Shown here in pieces: positions 1 through 5,664 of a DNA stretch of 6,309 bases. The stretch covers positions 1-6,309 of the forward strand of contig JARXAU010000173.1 in assembly GCA_029865675.1 (NCBI GenBank), in the 5' to 3' direction. Origin of the DNA: Rhodoferax sp. (GTDB lineage: Bacteria; Pseudomonadota; Gammaproteobacteria; Burkholderiales; Burkholderiaceae_C). Within the stretch, counting starts at the first letter, position 1. Each line of letters starts with the position of its first letter. A model generated the notes under the pieces. It ran no database searches. It saw only the letters and a list, made by a program, of their open reading frames with translations, and was not told where the DNA came from. The position numbers and the translations under genes are program-made.

Positions 1-166
1 GTAGTGACGATGGCTTCCTTGGGGCGGTAGCTGCAAGTGCCCACATAGCGATGCCGCCTGCGGCTGAGCGTGTACTTGTAGCGTCCGGTTAAGCTGGCGA
101 TTTGCGTGATGCTGTGCTGGGCTTTCATAAGGCTTTCCATTTTATATTTGTCAATTTAGTGAAAAT
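1..166 (-). pseudogene. IS30-family transposase, decayed N-terminal fragment (cut by window edge)
   Basis: Read leftward from about 166, this stretch gives a diverged IS30-type transposase N-terminus. One frame shows FTKLT (complement of 149-163), matching the usual YTQLT opening. A second frame then continues with DKYKMESLMKA and SITQIASLTGRYKYTLSR and ends with YRPKEA. This follows the family order in which an ERYQI..LMKAGHS opening is followed by a helix-turn-helix (GRHKSTISRELRRN) and then GYRPKQA. The change of frame near 150, and loss of the equivalent of the Glu-Leu pair after the SR of the recognition helix, mark it as degenerate. The frame stays open to base 1, so how much lies further left is unknown. 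The assignment is by remembered family motifs only. I could not identify its terminal inverted repeat in the AT-rich DNA at 167-250. Confidence 0.55.
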
Positions 167-253
167 TTCTTTAAGTGTAATTGATGTTTTGAAGAGTACT
201 ACAATACTTTCTTAAAATTATTACAGTTCAGTTAATTAACACTTTTGTTTTCA
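141..253. other. AT-rich non-coding spacer
   Basis: These bases are strongly AT-rich compared with the GC-rich DNA on either side. They lie between the IS30-like fragment, which starts within the block, and a coding remnant. They may be the end of the old insertion sequence with its transposase promoter. No convincing -10/-35 pair or inverted terminal repeat could be assigned. Confidence 0.3.
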
Positions 254-397
254 CTTGGCGCCTTGCCAAGACGCTCTGTGTTGCGGGACCTGCACCCGCC
301 CGGCGCATTCCCTCTTGGGGGTGGGTAGCTGGTTTTCAGTTTGTCAGCCGCTTCGTGCAGACAGTCGACGGATGTCAACTGGCACGTGCTGGCTCGG

Positions 398-670
398 TCA
401 TCCAGAGGGCGTCAACACGGCGGCTTTGGCCAAGTTGGCGGCAGCCTGGGCACAGAGGTCAATCAGGCAGGCGGTTTGTGGGCCTGAGTCAGATAAAGAC
501 CAGGCTATGCGGACGTTGAGTGCTTCAAAAATGCCAGCTTCAGCATGAGGGGGCAACACTGGCCTGACAGGGGAATGGCTTCAACCGGCTTGGAGCCGGG
601 CAGGTCGATGGCAAAGACCGATGCCTATGCGGACATCTGCCGGCGGCTTGCAGAACTCAGGGCGTCAACC
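398..670 (-). pseudogene. unrecognised coding remnant with internal stop and frameshift
   Basis: On the minus strand two stretches in different frames together read like one protein. The upstream stretch (about 670 to 556) gives VDALSSASRRQMSA, then an in-frame TAG (625-627), then ASVFAIDLPGSKPVEAIPLSG. The downstream stretch (about 580 to 398) gives HAEAGIFEALNVRIAWSLSD, continues through a Leu/Ala-rich segment (LIDLCAQAAANLAKAAVL) and ends at TGA (398-400). One stop and one shift of frame near 555-580 would have to be repaired to join them. The composition is protein-like, without runs of rare residues. I do not recognise the family and give no function. It lies between the IS30 remnant and the relE remnant, which suits a decaying accessory region. 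A chance open stretch in GC-rich DNA remains possible. Confidence 0.3.
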
Positions 671-935
671 AGAGCCACCAGCAGCAGCCCTCACAGTATT
701 TGTTTGCAGCAAAATTTCTAAAAAACCGAAGTCATTTGCCTAAACTTGAATATCAACGTCTGCTATAACGAAATTTGGTCGGCGTCTTGTTAGCTTTTCT
801 CACACTTCACGCGGGCTGGATATAGCCCACTTGACAACGCACCTGGATGACTGTTCCCACTGCATCACCGCCCCCCAAGGCAGCGAAACTACCGTCGGTT
901 CTGGGCTAGAAATCAGTCCATAAAACATCAGTGCT
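671..935. other. intergenic stretch, no gene recognised
   Basis: Neither strand shows a reading frame with protein-like composition or a start preceded by a ribosome-binding site. The only structure seen is a small inverted repeat, GGGCT/AGCCC with a 6-base loop (813-828). It has no T-tract on either side, so it is not called a terminator. Confidence 0.4.
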
Positions 936-1166
936 TCAGTGCCGATACAAGTTCTCTTAGGAGCCAGGCATCACGAGGTGGCTAGTCTTGGGATCAGACT
1001 CACAATTCAGTAGCACCAACTGGCTTTGACTCTTGAACCGGTACATGTCGACCCCCGCAAGATCGCCGCGTTTGGCCTCTCCTGCAAACGGGTTCGAAAC
1101 GATCACTTCGACAGCCGTATCCACATCCAATTTTTGGTGGGGATGCAGCTTCTTTAAGCCCTGCCT
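936..1166 (-). pseudogene. RelE/ParE-family toxin, broken gene
   Basis: The minus-strand frame gives LKKLHPHQKLDVDTAVEVIV, NPFAGEAKRGDLAGVDMYRFK and QLVLL, then PGS-stop-ENLYRH-stop. Plasmid RelE/ParE-type toxins (mRNA interferase or gyrase-poison fold) share the order KKLHxxQK, NPxxGExKxGDLxGVRVYKF, QLTLL and a C-terminal GSHENFYRDLKR. Here the His of the last motif is replaced by TAA (957-959), RD has become RH, and a second stop follows (936-938). The N-terminal initiation region (roughly ten residues in the family) is missing: the frame begins directly after the TAA of vapC (1167-1169), with which it is in phase. No partner antitoxin is present. It is almost certainly non-functional, probably cut when vapBC was placed next to it. 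The family call rests on several motifs in the right order. Confidence 0.7.
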
Positions 1167-1580
1167 TTACGGTGCCCATGGGTTGATCACGTCCAAGCCC
1201 ATGTCTGAAAAATCTTTTCCATTGCGAGTCACCATGCTCAAGCCATGCTGCGCCGCGGTTGCTCCCAAAAGACTATCAATCGCGGGTAGGGGACGACCGG
1301 CGGCTGCTACCAATCGACCCCAACGCTCAGCAACCTGGGCGTCAACCGGCAGGATGCGTCCAACAAAAAATGCGGGCAAATCGGATTCCAGCCAATCGTT
1401 GAGCGCCAGGCGCCGCTTGGTGTCGGTTACACTTTCAATTCCTTTGCGCAATTCACCCAATGTCAGCACACTTAAATACAGGGTGGAAGGCGGCCTGCGC
1501 GCAAACCACTCAAGCACCGATGCGTCTGGCGTCTTGCGACGAAGCTCAGACAAAACATTGGTGTCGAGCAAATAGCTCAA
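1167..1580 (-). CDS. vapC: PIN-domain toxin ribonuclease VapC
   Basis: Predicted toxin of a type II toxin-antitoxin pair: a Mg2+/Mn2+-dependent endoribonuclease of the PIN fold (FitB/VapC type) that cuts RNA and halts translation unless bound by its antitoxin. The 137 residues are the normal family length. The acidic active site is visible: Asp6 in YLLDTNVLSEL, Glu43 in TLGELRKGI, Asp102 in PAIDSLLGATA, and the VTRNGKDF motif (118-124) with Asn120/Asp123. The C-terminus, DVINPW, is typical. The start is TTG (1578-1580), overlapping the antitoxin TGA as TTGA. A strong Shine-Dalgarno GGGAGG lies inside the antitoxin's last codons, and no ATG fits between it and Asp6. Translational coupling to the antitoxin is therefore likely. 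The gene looks intact. It ends directly against a relE remnant in the same frame. Confidence 0.9.
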   Translation of the reverse strand: MSYLLDTNVLSELRRKTPDASVLEWFARRPPSTLYLSVLTLGELRKGIESVTDTKRRLALNDWLESDLPAFFVGRILPVDAQVAERWGRLVAAAGRPLPAIDSLLGATAAQHGLSMVTRNGKDFSDMGLDVINPWAP

Positions 1581-1828
1581 AGTGCCACCTCCCGCGTCAC
1601 GCTGGCGTTTCGCTCTAGGTCGATGTCCTCCGAGCCATATAGTGGGGAGCGTTGCATGAACTCAACCAGTGAACGTTCGTTCCCGGACAATCGCTCAAAC
1701 ATGGCGCTTGAGACCACCACCGCCACTGACTGACCGTGCAGGGTGATGTTTTGTGGTCCCTCGCTCTCAGCGCACTTGACGACTTCCGACAACCGGGCCT
1801 TGGCCTCTTGCATCTGCCATGCGTGCAT
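1577..1828 (-). CDS. Phd/YefM-family antitoxin (partner of VapC)
   Basis: An 83-residue antitoxin that should neutralise the downstream VapC and repress the shared promoter. The N-terminal half, WQMQEAKARLSEVV, then GPQNITLHG and VAVVVSS..FERL, is the Phd/YefM DNA-binding and dimerisation fold. The C-terminal tail, SLVEFMQRSPLYGSEDIDLE, is the usual acidic toxin-wrapping segment of Phd proteins paired with PIN toxins. I chose ATG at 1826-1828: GAGG sits about six bases before it, and MHAWQMQEAK aligns with family N-termini. A TTG seven codons upstream (1847-1849) would add residues not normal for the family. The gene overlaps vapC by four bases. Its promoter and palindromic operator lie just upstream. 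Confidence 0.88.
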   Translation of the reverse strand: MHAWQMQEAKARLSEVVKCAESEGPQNITLHGQSVAVVVSSAMFERLSGNERSLVEFMQRSPLYGSEDIDLERNASVTREVAL

Positions 1829-1850
1829 CTTGAACCTCACTTCCAACAAT

Positions 1851-1867
1851 CTGACTATACAAGTCAG
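1851..1867. promoter_or_regulatory. palindromic operator of the phd-vapC operon
   Basis: CTGACT-ATACA-AGTCAG has perfect 6-bp arms around a 5-base centre. It abuts the -10 box and covers the predicted start of transcription, 22 bases before the antitoxin ATG. Phd/YefM antitoxins are known to bind short palindromes of this kind in their own promoters. Binding of this antitoxin here is an inference. Confidence 0.55.
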
Positions 1868-1896
1868 AATGTAGCATGGTCAGTCATGGTGTGCAA
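1851..1896 (-). promoter_or_regulatory. promoter of the phd-vapC operon
   Basis: On the minus strand TTGCAC (1891-1896) and TACATT (1868-1873) are separated by exactly 17 bases. This is a sigma70-like pair that would start transcription around 1861, inside the adjoining palindrome. An alternative pair, TGACCA/TATAGT (1877-1882 and 1854-1859), also has 17-base spacing. Read by eye, without scoring. Confidence 0.5.
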
Positions 1897-2048
1897 AGCG
1901 TCGGAACTTTTGCAAAAATTTCTGCAGGCTTGAGTCATCCCGCGCAAGCCTAGACCTCAGCAGTGTCTCAAACGTCTTGGCCAGCAATTGGCTGGCAGCG
2001 AGCCTGGGCTGGCGACACCGCCTAAAAACCGCCCTCCTCTTATTTAGA
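1897..2048. other. intergenic region between the toxin-antitoxin operon and the recombinase
   Basis: No gene with a proper start is seen. It contains an inverted repeat GCCAGC-AATTG-GCTGGC (1980-1996) without a T-tract. A minus-strand open stretch runs from about 2065 to a TGA at 1880-1882 and reads protein-like (LAASQLLAKTFETLLRSRLA) but has no start codon with a ribosome-binding site. It may be a remnant of an older gene or chance. Confidence 0.3.
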
Positions 2049-2078
2049 CTGAAACGACGGCATGATTATCGTTATAAT
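2049..2078 (+). promoter_or_regulatory. promoter of the tyrosine recombinase gene
   Basis: A perfect -10 hexamer TATAAT (2073-2078) has CTGAAA (2049-2054) 18 bases upstream, a weak -35. The -10 box straddles the loop and right arm of the 30-bp palindrome, so anything bound there would block the promoter. The predicted 5' leader is about 90 bases. Confidence 0.45.
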
Positions 2079-2086
2079 CATGCCGT
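2057..2086. repeat. 30-bp palindrome, candidate recombinase crossover site or operator
   Basis: ACGGCATGATTAT (2057-2069) and its exact complement ATAATCATGCCGT (2074-2086) flank the 4-base centre CGTT. It can also be read as two 12-bp arms around a 6-base asymmetric core, TCGTTA. That is the layout of tyrosine-recombinase sites such as dif (11-6-11) and loxP (13-8-13). It lies 91 bases upstream of the recombinase start. A 13-bp perfect stem is unlikely by chance. It lacks a T-tract, so a terminator role is improbable. I see no second copy in the window. Confidence 0.6.
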
Positions 2087-2176
2087 GATATTAATTGTTT
2101 TAAATGGGGATTTTCCGGTGTAGCTGATCTACAAAGCAGCTGTTCATCGTCCTCAGCCCAACCGCCAGGAGTGGCC

Positions 2177-4456
2177 ATGAGCCTGATCGACCCCCTTTGT
2201 TCGAACCCACCACCACGACGCCGCGGTCGCCCCGCCTTGGCCAAAACCAAGGTTGTGCGGGACGAACGTGCGCTCGGTCTGCATCACTTCGCGTTTTTGC
2301 GTTCAGTAATACTCGGCCTGGACCTGCGGGACAGCTTTGATCGCTATCTTGCCTGGAGCGAGCCGCTCTCGGACTTGCGGATTGCCCAAGCGCGCTTTGA
2401 CCATTTGCTCAGCGAGGTCCTCAATTCGGGAGACCACATCAATGCTGCATTGCCGGATGAGCAAAAGATTACCCCGTTACTGCAGTTGCTTCGACCCTTA
2501 CTCAAAGAGTCAACCATCCAGACCACGCCCGCGCCCTCCCCTGCCGTTCAGATCCCAACACTTGATGAATGGGTTTTGCAGGAAAGCATCGACCTCGACT
2601 TTTTTAGCGAAGCTGAACTGATTGCCGAGTACCAAGGTGCGTTTGGCCTGGACCAACCCCAAGACGGTGGAGAGCCGCCCGACACCGCTTCTGACCTCGT
2701 CCACGGCATTTTTAGCAGTTTTTCCGCTGAAAATCGACCTCACGAAAGGCACCAAAATGCAGCGATAAATTCTCCGGAAGGTGCAGGCCTAGGTGACAGT
2801 GTAAAACGCCGCATTTCGGCGTTAAATCGCTTGGAGTCACATTTGGCCGCCCTGCCCTCCCCTGCCGACCAGTTGGGACTGTGGTTTGCTCCGGGAGTAA
2901 GCGCGAGGCTAGCGTCGCTCGGCTTACTTTCGCTTCAAGACCTTGTGCATTACGTCAATGTTCGTGGACACCGGTGGTATGCCCATGCTCGCGGCATTGG
3001 CCAGAAAAAAGCCCAGCAAATACTTGCCTGGCTGTCGCAGCAGTCAGCGACTTGGGACATTGCTTTAAGTTCTGCGGTCGTCCTGCCTCAACAGTACCAG
3101 GCAATCGAACGACGCAACCTGCTAGGTGCTGGTACCCATTTAGTGTTGCCCCCCGTGTTTGGGATGGTGCCCCTTGAACGTCTGGTTCTGCCCTTCGACT
3201 TGGATGGGCGTCGTGGAGTTTTTCGTAGCCAGCAGCCCAACACTTTGGACGCCAACACCGATTTAGAGGCGATCAATGCCTGGCTGGCGCAACACCAAGA
3301 GCGAGCCGCCACGGTGCGCTCCTATCGAAAAGAAGCCGAACGTTTTTTACTCTTCTGCAGCCATGTACTACGCAAATCATTGTCCTCAGCCACGGCACCG
3401 GATTGCCTGCAATACAGAGCATTTTTGATGCAGGTACCGCAAGACTGGATTCACCCGATGCCGGTTCGCCGGGACGATGCCATGTGGCGCCCGTTCAGAG
3501 GCCAGCCAGAGCCGTCCTCGCAAAAGCAAGCTCTGGTTATTTTACAGGCGATGTTTGAGGGTCTGCGTAACGCAAACTATGTGGTCGCCAATCCGTTCCA
3601 AACAGTTATAAAAGGTTTCAATCTACCATCGTCCAAGGTAGACCTTGATAGATCCTTAAGTCAAGCCGAATGGCGATTCATAACGGACCAGGCCCAGAGA
3701 ATGCCCGACACCGCAGAAAGCCGCCGCCTTCGCCTGCTGCTGGACCTGCTGGTAAGCACCGGGCTACGATTAGACGAGTTGGCAAACGCCGAGCGCAATG
3801 ACTTGAAATTGGTCAACGTCGACGGTGAGAAAAACCAGGCTTGGATTTTGGATGTTGTTGGCAAACGGCGCAAACGCAGAGCAGTTCCGATTCCATCCAA
3901 CCTGCCTGCTCGCATCGACGCCCATGCAGCCGACGCTATCGCAGCGCATTTTTTACTTCTTTCAGCACAGACGAAAGCGAATGCGTCTGATACTGTTGAA
4001 CGCTCCGATTCTTACCTTGGCGGCTCCCCGACAGAGTCCACCGAGACGCGTGGCGCTCCCTTGATTTACGCCCTCAACATGTCAGTCGCCCAATGGGGTG
4101 ATGGCCTCGGCAAGCCTATCCTTGAACTGCCTGATCTTGGACCTCTTCCGGCTCGCCTGAGCTCATCAGGAATCTACCGGACACTTAAGAGATTCTTCCA
4201 ACGGTGTAGCCTCGCCGCCTTGAGTGCAGGACTTGAACCAGCGCATTTGCAATCAGCGTCGACCCATTGGCTACGCCACAGTTTTGGCAGGGAAGCTGCT
4301 GTCAGTGGTGTTCCGATCGAAATCATTTCACAGGCTATGGGGCATGCCAGTCTTACTACGACGTCTATTTACTTGACTCAAGAACGCAGCCGGATGATCA
4401 AAGAACTTCGAAAGATGCACACATCGATCGGCGCGACTGATCCACCTGCAAACTGA
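2177..4456 (+). CDS. large tyrosine-type site-specific recombinase/integrase
   Basis: A 759-residue DNA-breaking-rejoining enzyme. The N-terminus carries an AT-hook-like PRRRGRPAL (residues 13-21). An N-terminal region from about 30 resembles the bacterial integrase N-terminal family (Phage_integr_N), and a helix-hairpin-helix GIGQKKAQQILAWL lies at 273-286. A SAM-like core-binding domain spans about 362-490 (AATVRSYRKEAERFLLFC). The catalytic domain spans about 494-759 with Arg531 (STGLRLDEL), Lys563 or Lys566 (GKRRKRR), His697 and Arg700 (HWLRHSFG), His723 (MGHASL) and nucleophile Tyr732 (SIYL), so the full active-site set is present. About 134 residues separate the Lys and His motifs, longer than in XerC/D, which suggests an insertion. 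ATG 2177 is preferred to GTG 2171 because AGGAG (2167-2171) is correctly spaced for it and covers the GTG. Its substrate is unknown. The 30-bp palindrome upstream is the obvious candidate site. Confidence 0.88.
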   Translation: MSLIDPLCSNPPPRRRGRPALAKTKVVRDERALGLHHFAFLRSVILGLDLRDSFDRYLAWSEPLSDLRIAQARFDHLLSEVLNSGDHINAALPDEQKITPLLQLLRPLLKESTIQTTPAPSPAVQIPTLDEWVLQESIDLDFFSEAELIAEYQGAFGLDQPQDGGEPPDTASDLVHGIFSSFSAENRPHERHQNAAINSPEGAGLGDSVKRRISALNRLESHLAALPSPADQLGLWFAPGVSARLASLGLLSLQDLVHYVNVRGHRWYAHARGIGQKKAQQILAWLSQQSATWDIALSSAVVLPQQYQAIERRNLLGAGTHLVLPPVFGMVPLERLVLPFDLDGRRGVFRSQQPNTLDANTDLEAINAWLAQHQERAATVRSYRKEAERFLLFCSHVLRKSLSSATAPDCLQYRAFLMQVPQDWIHPMPVRRDDAMWRPFRGQPEPSSQKQALVILQAMFEGLRNANYVVANPFQTVIKGFNLPSSKVDLDRSLSQAEWRFITDQAQRMPDTAESRRLRLLLDLLVSTGLRLDELANAERNDLKLVNVDGEKNQAWILDVVGKRRKRRAVPIPSNLPARIDAHAADAIAAHFLLLSAQTKANASDTVERSDSYLGGSPTESTETRGAPLIYALNMSVAQWGDGLGKPILELPDLGPLPARLSSSGIYRTLKRFFQRCSLAALSAGLEPAHLQSASTHWLRHSFGREAAVSGVPIEIISQAMGHASLTTTSIYLTQERSRMIKELRKMHTSIGATDPPAN

Positions 4457-4473
4457 TGTTCTCCGGGGAACTT
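4456..4473. repeat. palindrome copy 1 of ATGTTCNCCGGNGAACAT
   Basis: ATGTTCTCCGGGGAACTT, the most diverged copy, with a change at the penultimate base. Its first base is the last base of the recombinase stop codon TGA (4454-4456). Confidence 0.8.
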
Positions 4474-4617
4474 CGACTGGCAATAAGGCCGTACATCTGC
4501 GCAGTGCAGCCACTTGCATCAGCCTCAAGAACCGGCATACCTGGGCTATGTGGTAATTCAATTGGAAAACATTTCCTTCAAAACGCTACGGCTCTCTCCT
4601 TTCTAACTTTCACATCA

Positions 4618-4635
4618 ATGTTCACCGGGGAACAT
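4618..4635. repeat. palindrome copy 2 of ATGTTCNCCGGNGAACAT
   Basis: ATGTTCACCGGGGAACAT. It has the same 18 bases as copy 3 and lies at the start of the first unit of the ~193-bp duplication. Confidence 0.9.
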
Positions 4636-4810
4636 TCGTCAGGCGATGCAACTGGCATCAATGGACGTGGCGCTAGACTTCTCGAACAGCTTTTCAGAAG
4701 GGCACTGCCTATCTGACGCTGCAAAGATTCTGACGCACACTTGCACCACCGACTTCTTCTCGATAAAAAATGCATACCTGCGAAGCGGAAACTTCTCGAT
4801 ATTCACAGCA

Positions 4811-4828
4811 ATGTTCACCGGGGAACAT
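4811..4828. repeat. palindrome copy 3 of ATGTTCNCCGGNGAACAT
   Basis: ATGTTCACCGGGGAACAT, 193 bases after copy 2, at the start of the second unit of the duplication. Confidence 0.9.
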
Positions 4829-5160
4829 TGCGGGTGAAATTCAATTGGCTGTGGGCAACGTGGCGCTAGACCTTACGCATAGCTCGCCAGACGCGCGGCC
4901 TGACAGGCGCGGAAACGATTCCGACCCAGACAGAACTGCAAAACGCTTTTCAATCAATAACTGCATGCATGCGAAGCGGAAACAGCACTCACAGAGACTT
5001 TGGTCAGAGTATGGACAACACTTGAACCGCAGTAATGGAAACTACATTGAGCGAGAGCGGTCCGAGATCAACACCTTCGACCAACCAATTGTTCCTCAGC
5101 AATGAGTGCCAAGCTTTGGCGGCGGTGACAACAAAAGAAAACCTTTTCCGCGGCTTGATA

Positions 5161-5213
5161 CGCCATGAGTATGGAAAGTAGAGCAAGCCCTGCTCGCTCC
5201 ATACACTATGGCG
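5161..5213. repeat. long imperfect hairpin
   Basis: Three nested pairs of arms lie in register: CGCCAT/ATGGCG (5161-5166, 5208-5213), GTATGGA/TCCATAC (5169-5175, 5198-5204) and GAGCA/TGCTC (5181-5185, 5191-5195). Loop AGCCC closes the hairpin, and the pairs are separated by small internal loops. That makes 18 base pairs in 53 bases. There is no T-tract on either side. It could act as DNA (single-strand structure, protein site) or as a folded RNA. Confidence 0.55.
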
Positions 5214-5229
5214 TGCAGAATTTGGACCC

Positions 5230-5247
5230 ATGTTCCCCGGAGAACAT
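5230..5247. repeat. palindrome copy 4 of ATGTTCNCCGGNGAACAT
   Basis: ATGTTCCCCGGAGAACAT, 16 bases after the long hairpin at 5161-5213 and the most isolated copy. Confidence 0.9.
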
Positions 5248-5578
5248 AGCCGGCTCAAGAATCCAACTTCATAATTTGAATAGAAAACGCCAGGCGCACG
5301 AAAGATGGTGCGTGCACACCTAACAACACATACGAGAAGTATCCTTGCTCCTTTTTGAACAAAGCTGGCTCAGGGACGTATGAGATAACAAAGTGCGCCT
5401 AAAAAAGCCCGAAACAGTTGATTGCTGTTCTAGTGTTGATCAGCGGCTTGGACATACATTTTCCGGATCCAGGAAATAGACGTCCACGCAGATCACATCT
5501 TCAACTCGACCCACTACGGTCAAATCAAAACTATGGACCGAGATCCACACTTATTCCTAACGAAGCATCATCACTGCA

Positions 5579-5596
5579 ATGTTCACCGGTGAACAT
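5579..5596. repeat. palindrome copy 5 of ATGTTCNCCGGNGAACAT (perfect)
   Basis: ATGTTCACCGGTGAACAT is the only copy that is a perfect 18-bp palindrome, with 9-bp half-sites. It is therefore a good candidate for the highest-affinity site. Confidence 0.92.
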
Positions 5597-5664
5597 TAGT
5601 CTGATAAGTGCGGCTGAGCGGTAAAGGACTATTGGCGCGGCTCGGAGGCTTTTTCCCCTCGCAA

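Larger units (their letters stand above)
4618..5003. repeat. diverged direct duplication, unit about 193 bp
   Basis: Unit 1 is about 4618-4810 and unit 2 about 4811-5003. Collinear matches at a near-constant offset support the duplication. The palindromes are identical (4618/4811, offset 193). ACGTGGCGCTAGAC occurs at 4665 and 4858 (offset 193). A 12-of-15 match beginning GATTC lies at 4726/4917 (offset 191). A 22-base segment ending GCGAAGCGGAAAC lies at 4771/4962 with two differences (offset 191). The sequence between these blocks has diverged. The segment from copy 1 (4456-4617) shares shorter pieces such as ACTGGCA and AATTCAATTGG, suggesting an older related unit. Confidence 0.65.

Noticed and set aside
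254..270. Inverted repeat CTTGGC-GCCTT-GCCAAG as a terminator
   Set aside because: The stem is only 6 bp and neither strand has a T-tract after it.
255..548. Plus-strand 97-residue open frame
   Set aside because: No ribosome-binding site, Cys-rich unlikely composition, and the minus strand reads more like protein here.
1033..1575. Plus-strand 180-residue open frame
   Set aside because: It is antisense to the well-supported VapC gene and the relE remnant and has no family-like motifs.
2057..2086. 30-bp palindrome as a transcription terminator
   Set aside because: The stem is AT-rich at its top, there is no T-tract, and it contains the best -10 box for the downstream gene.
2044..2250. Minus-strand 68-residue open frame
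   Set aside because: It is antisense to the recombinase start and runs through the 30-bp palindrome, with no support.
5438..5545. Four GATC sites within about 108 bases as an origin-like methylation cluster
   Set aside because: The number is modest, no good DnaA box lies nearby, and Dam methylation is not assured in the likely host.
4456..5660. Short open frames within the palindrome array on both strands
   Set aside because: They read through the repeats (recurrent MFTGEH, CSPGN), lack ribosome-binding sites and show no conserved motifs.
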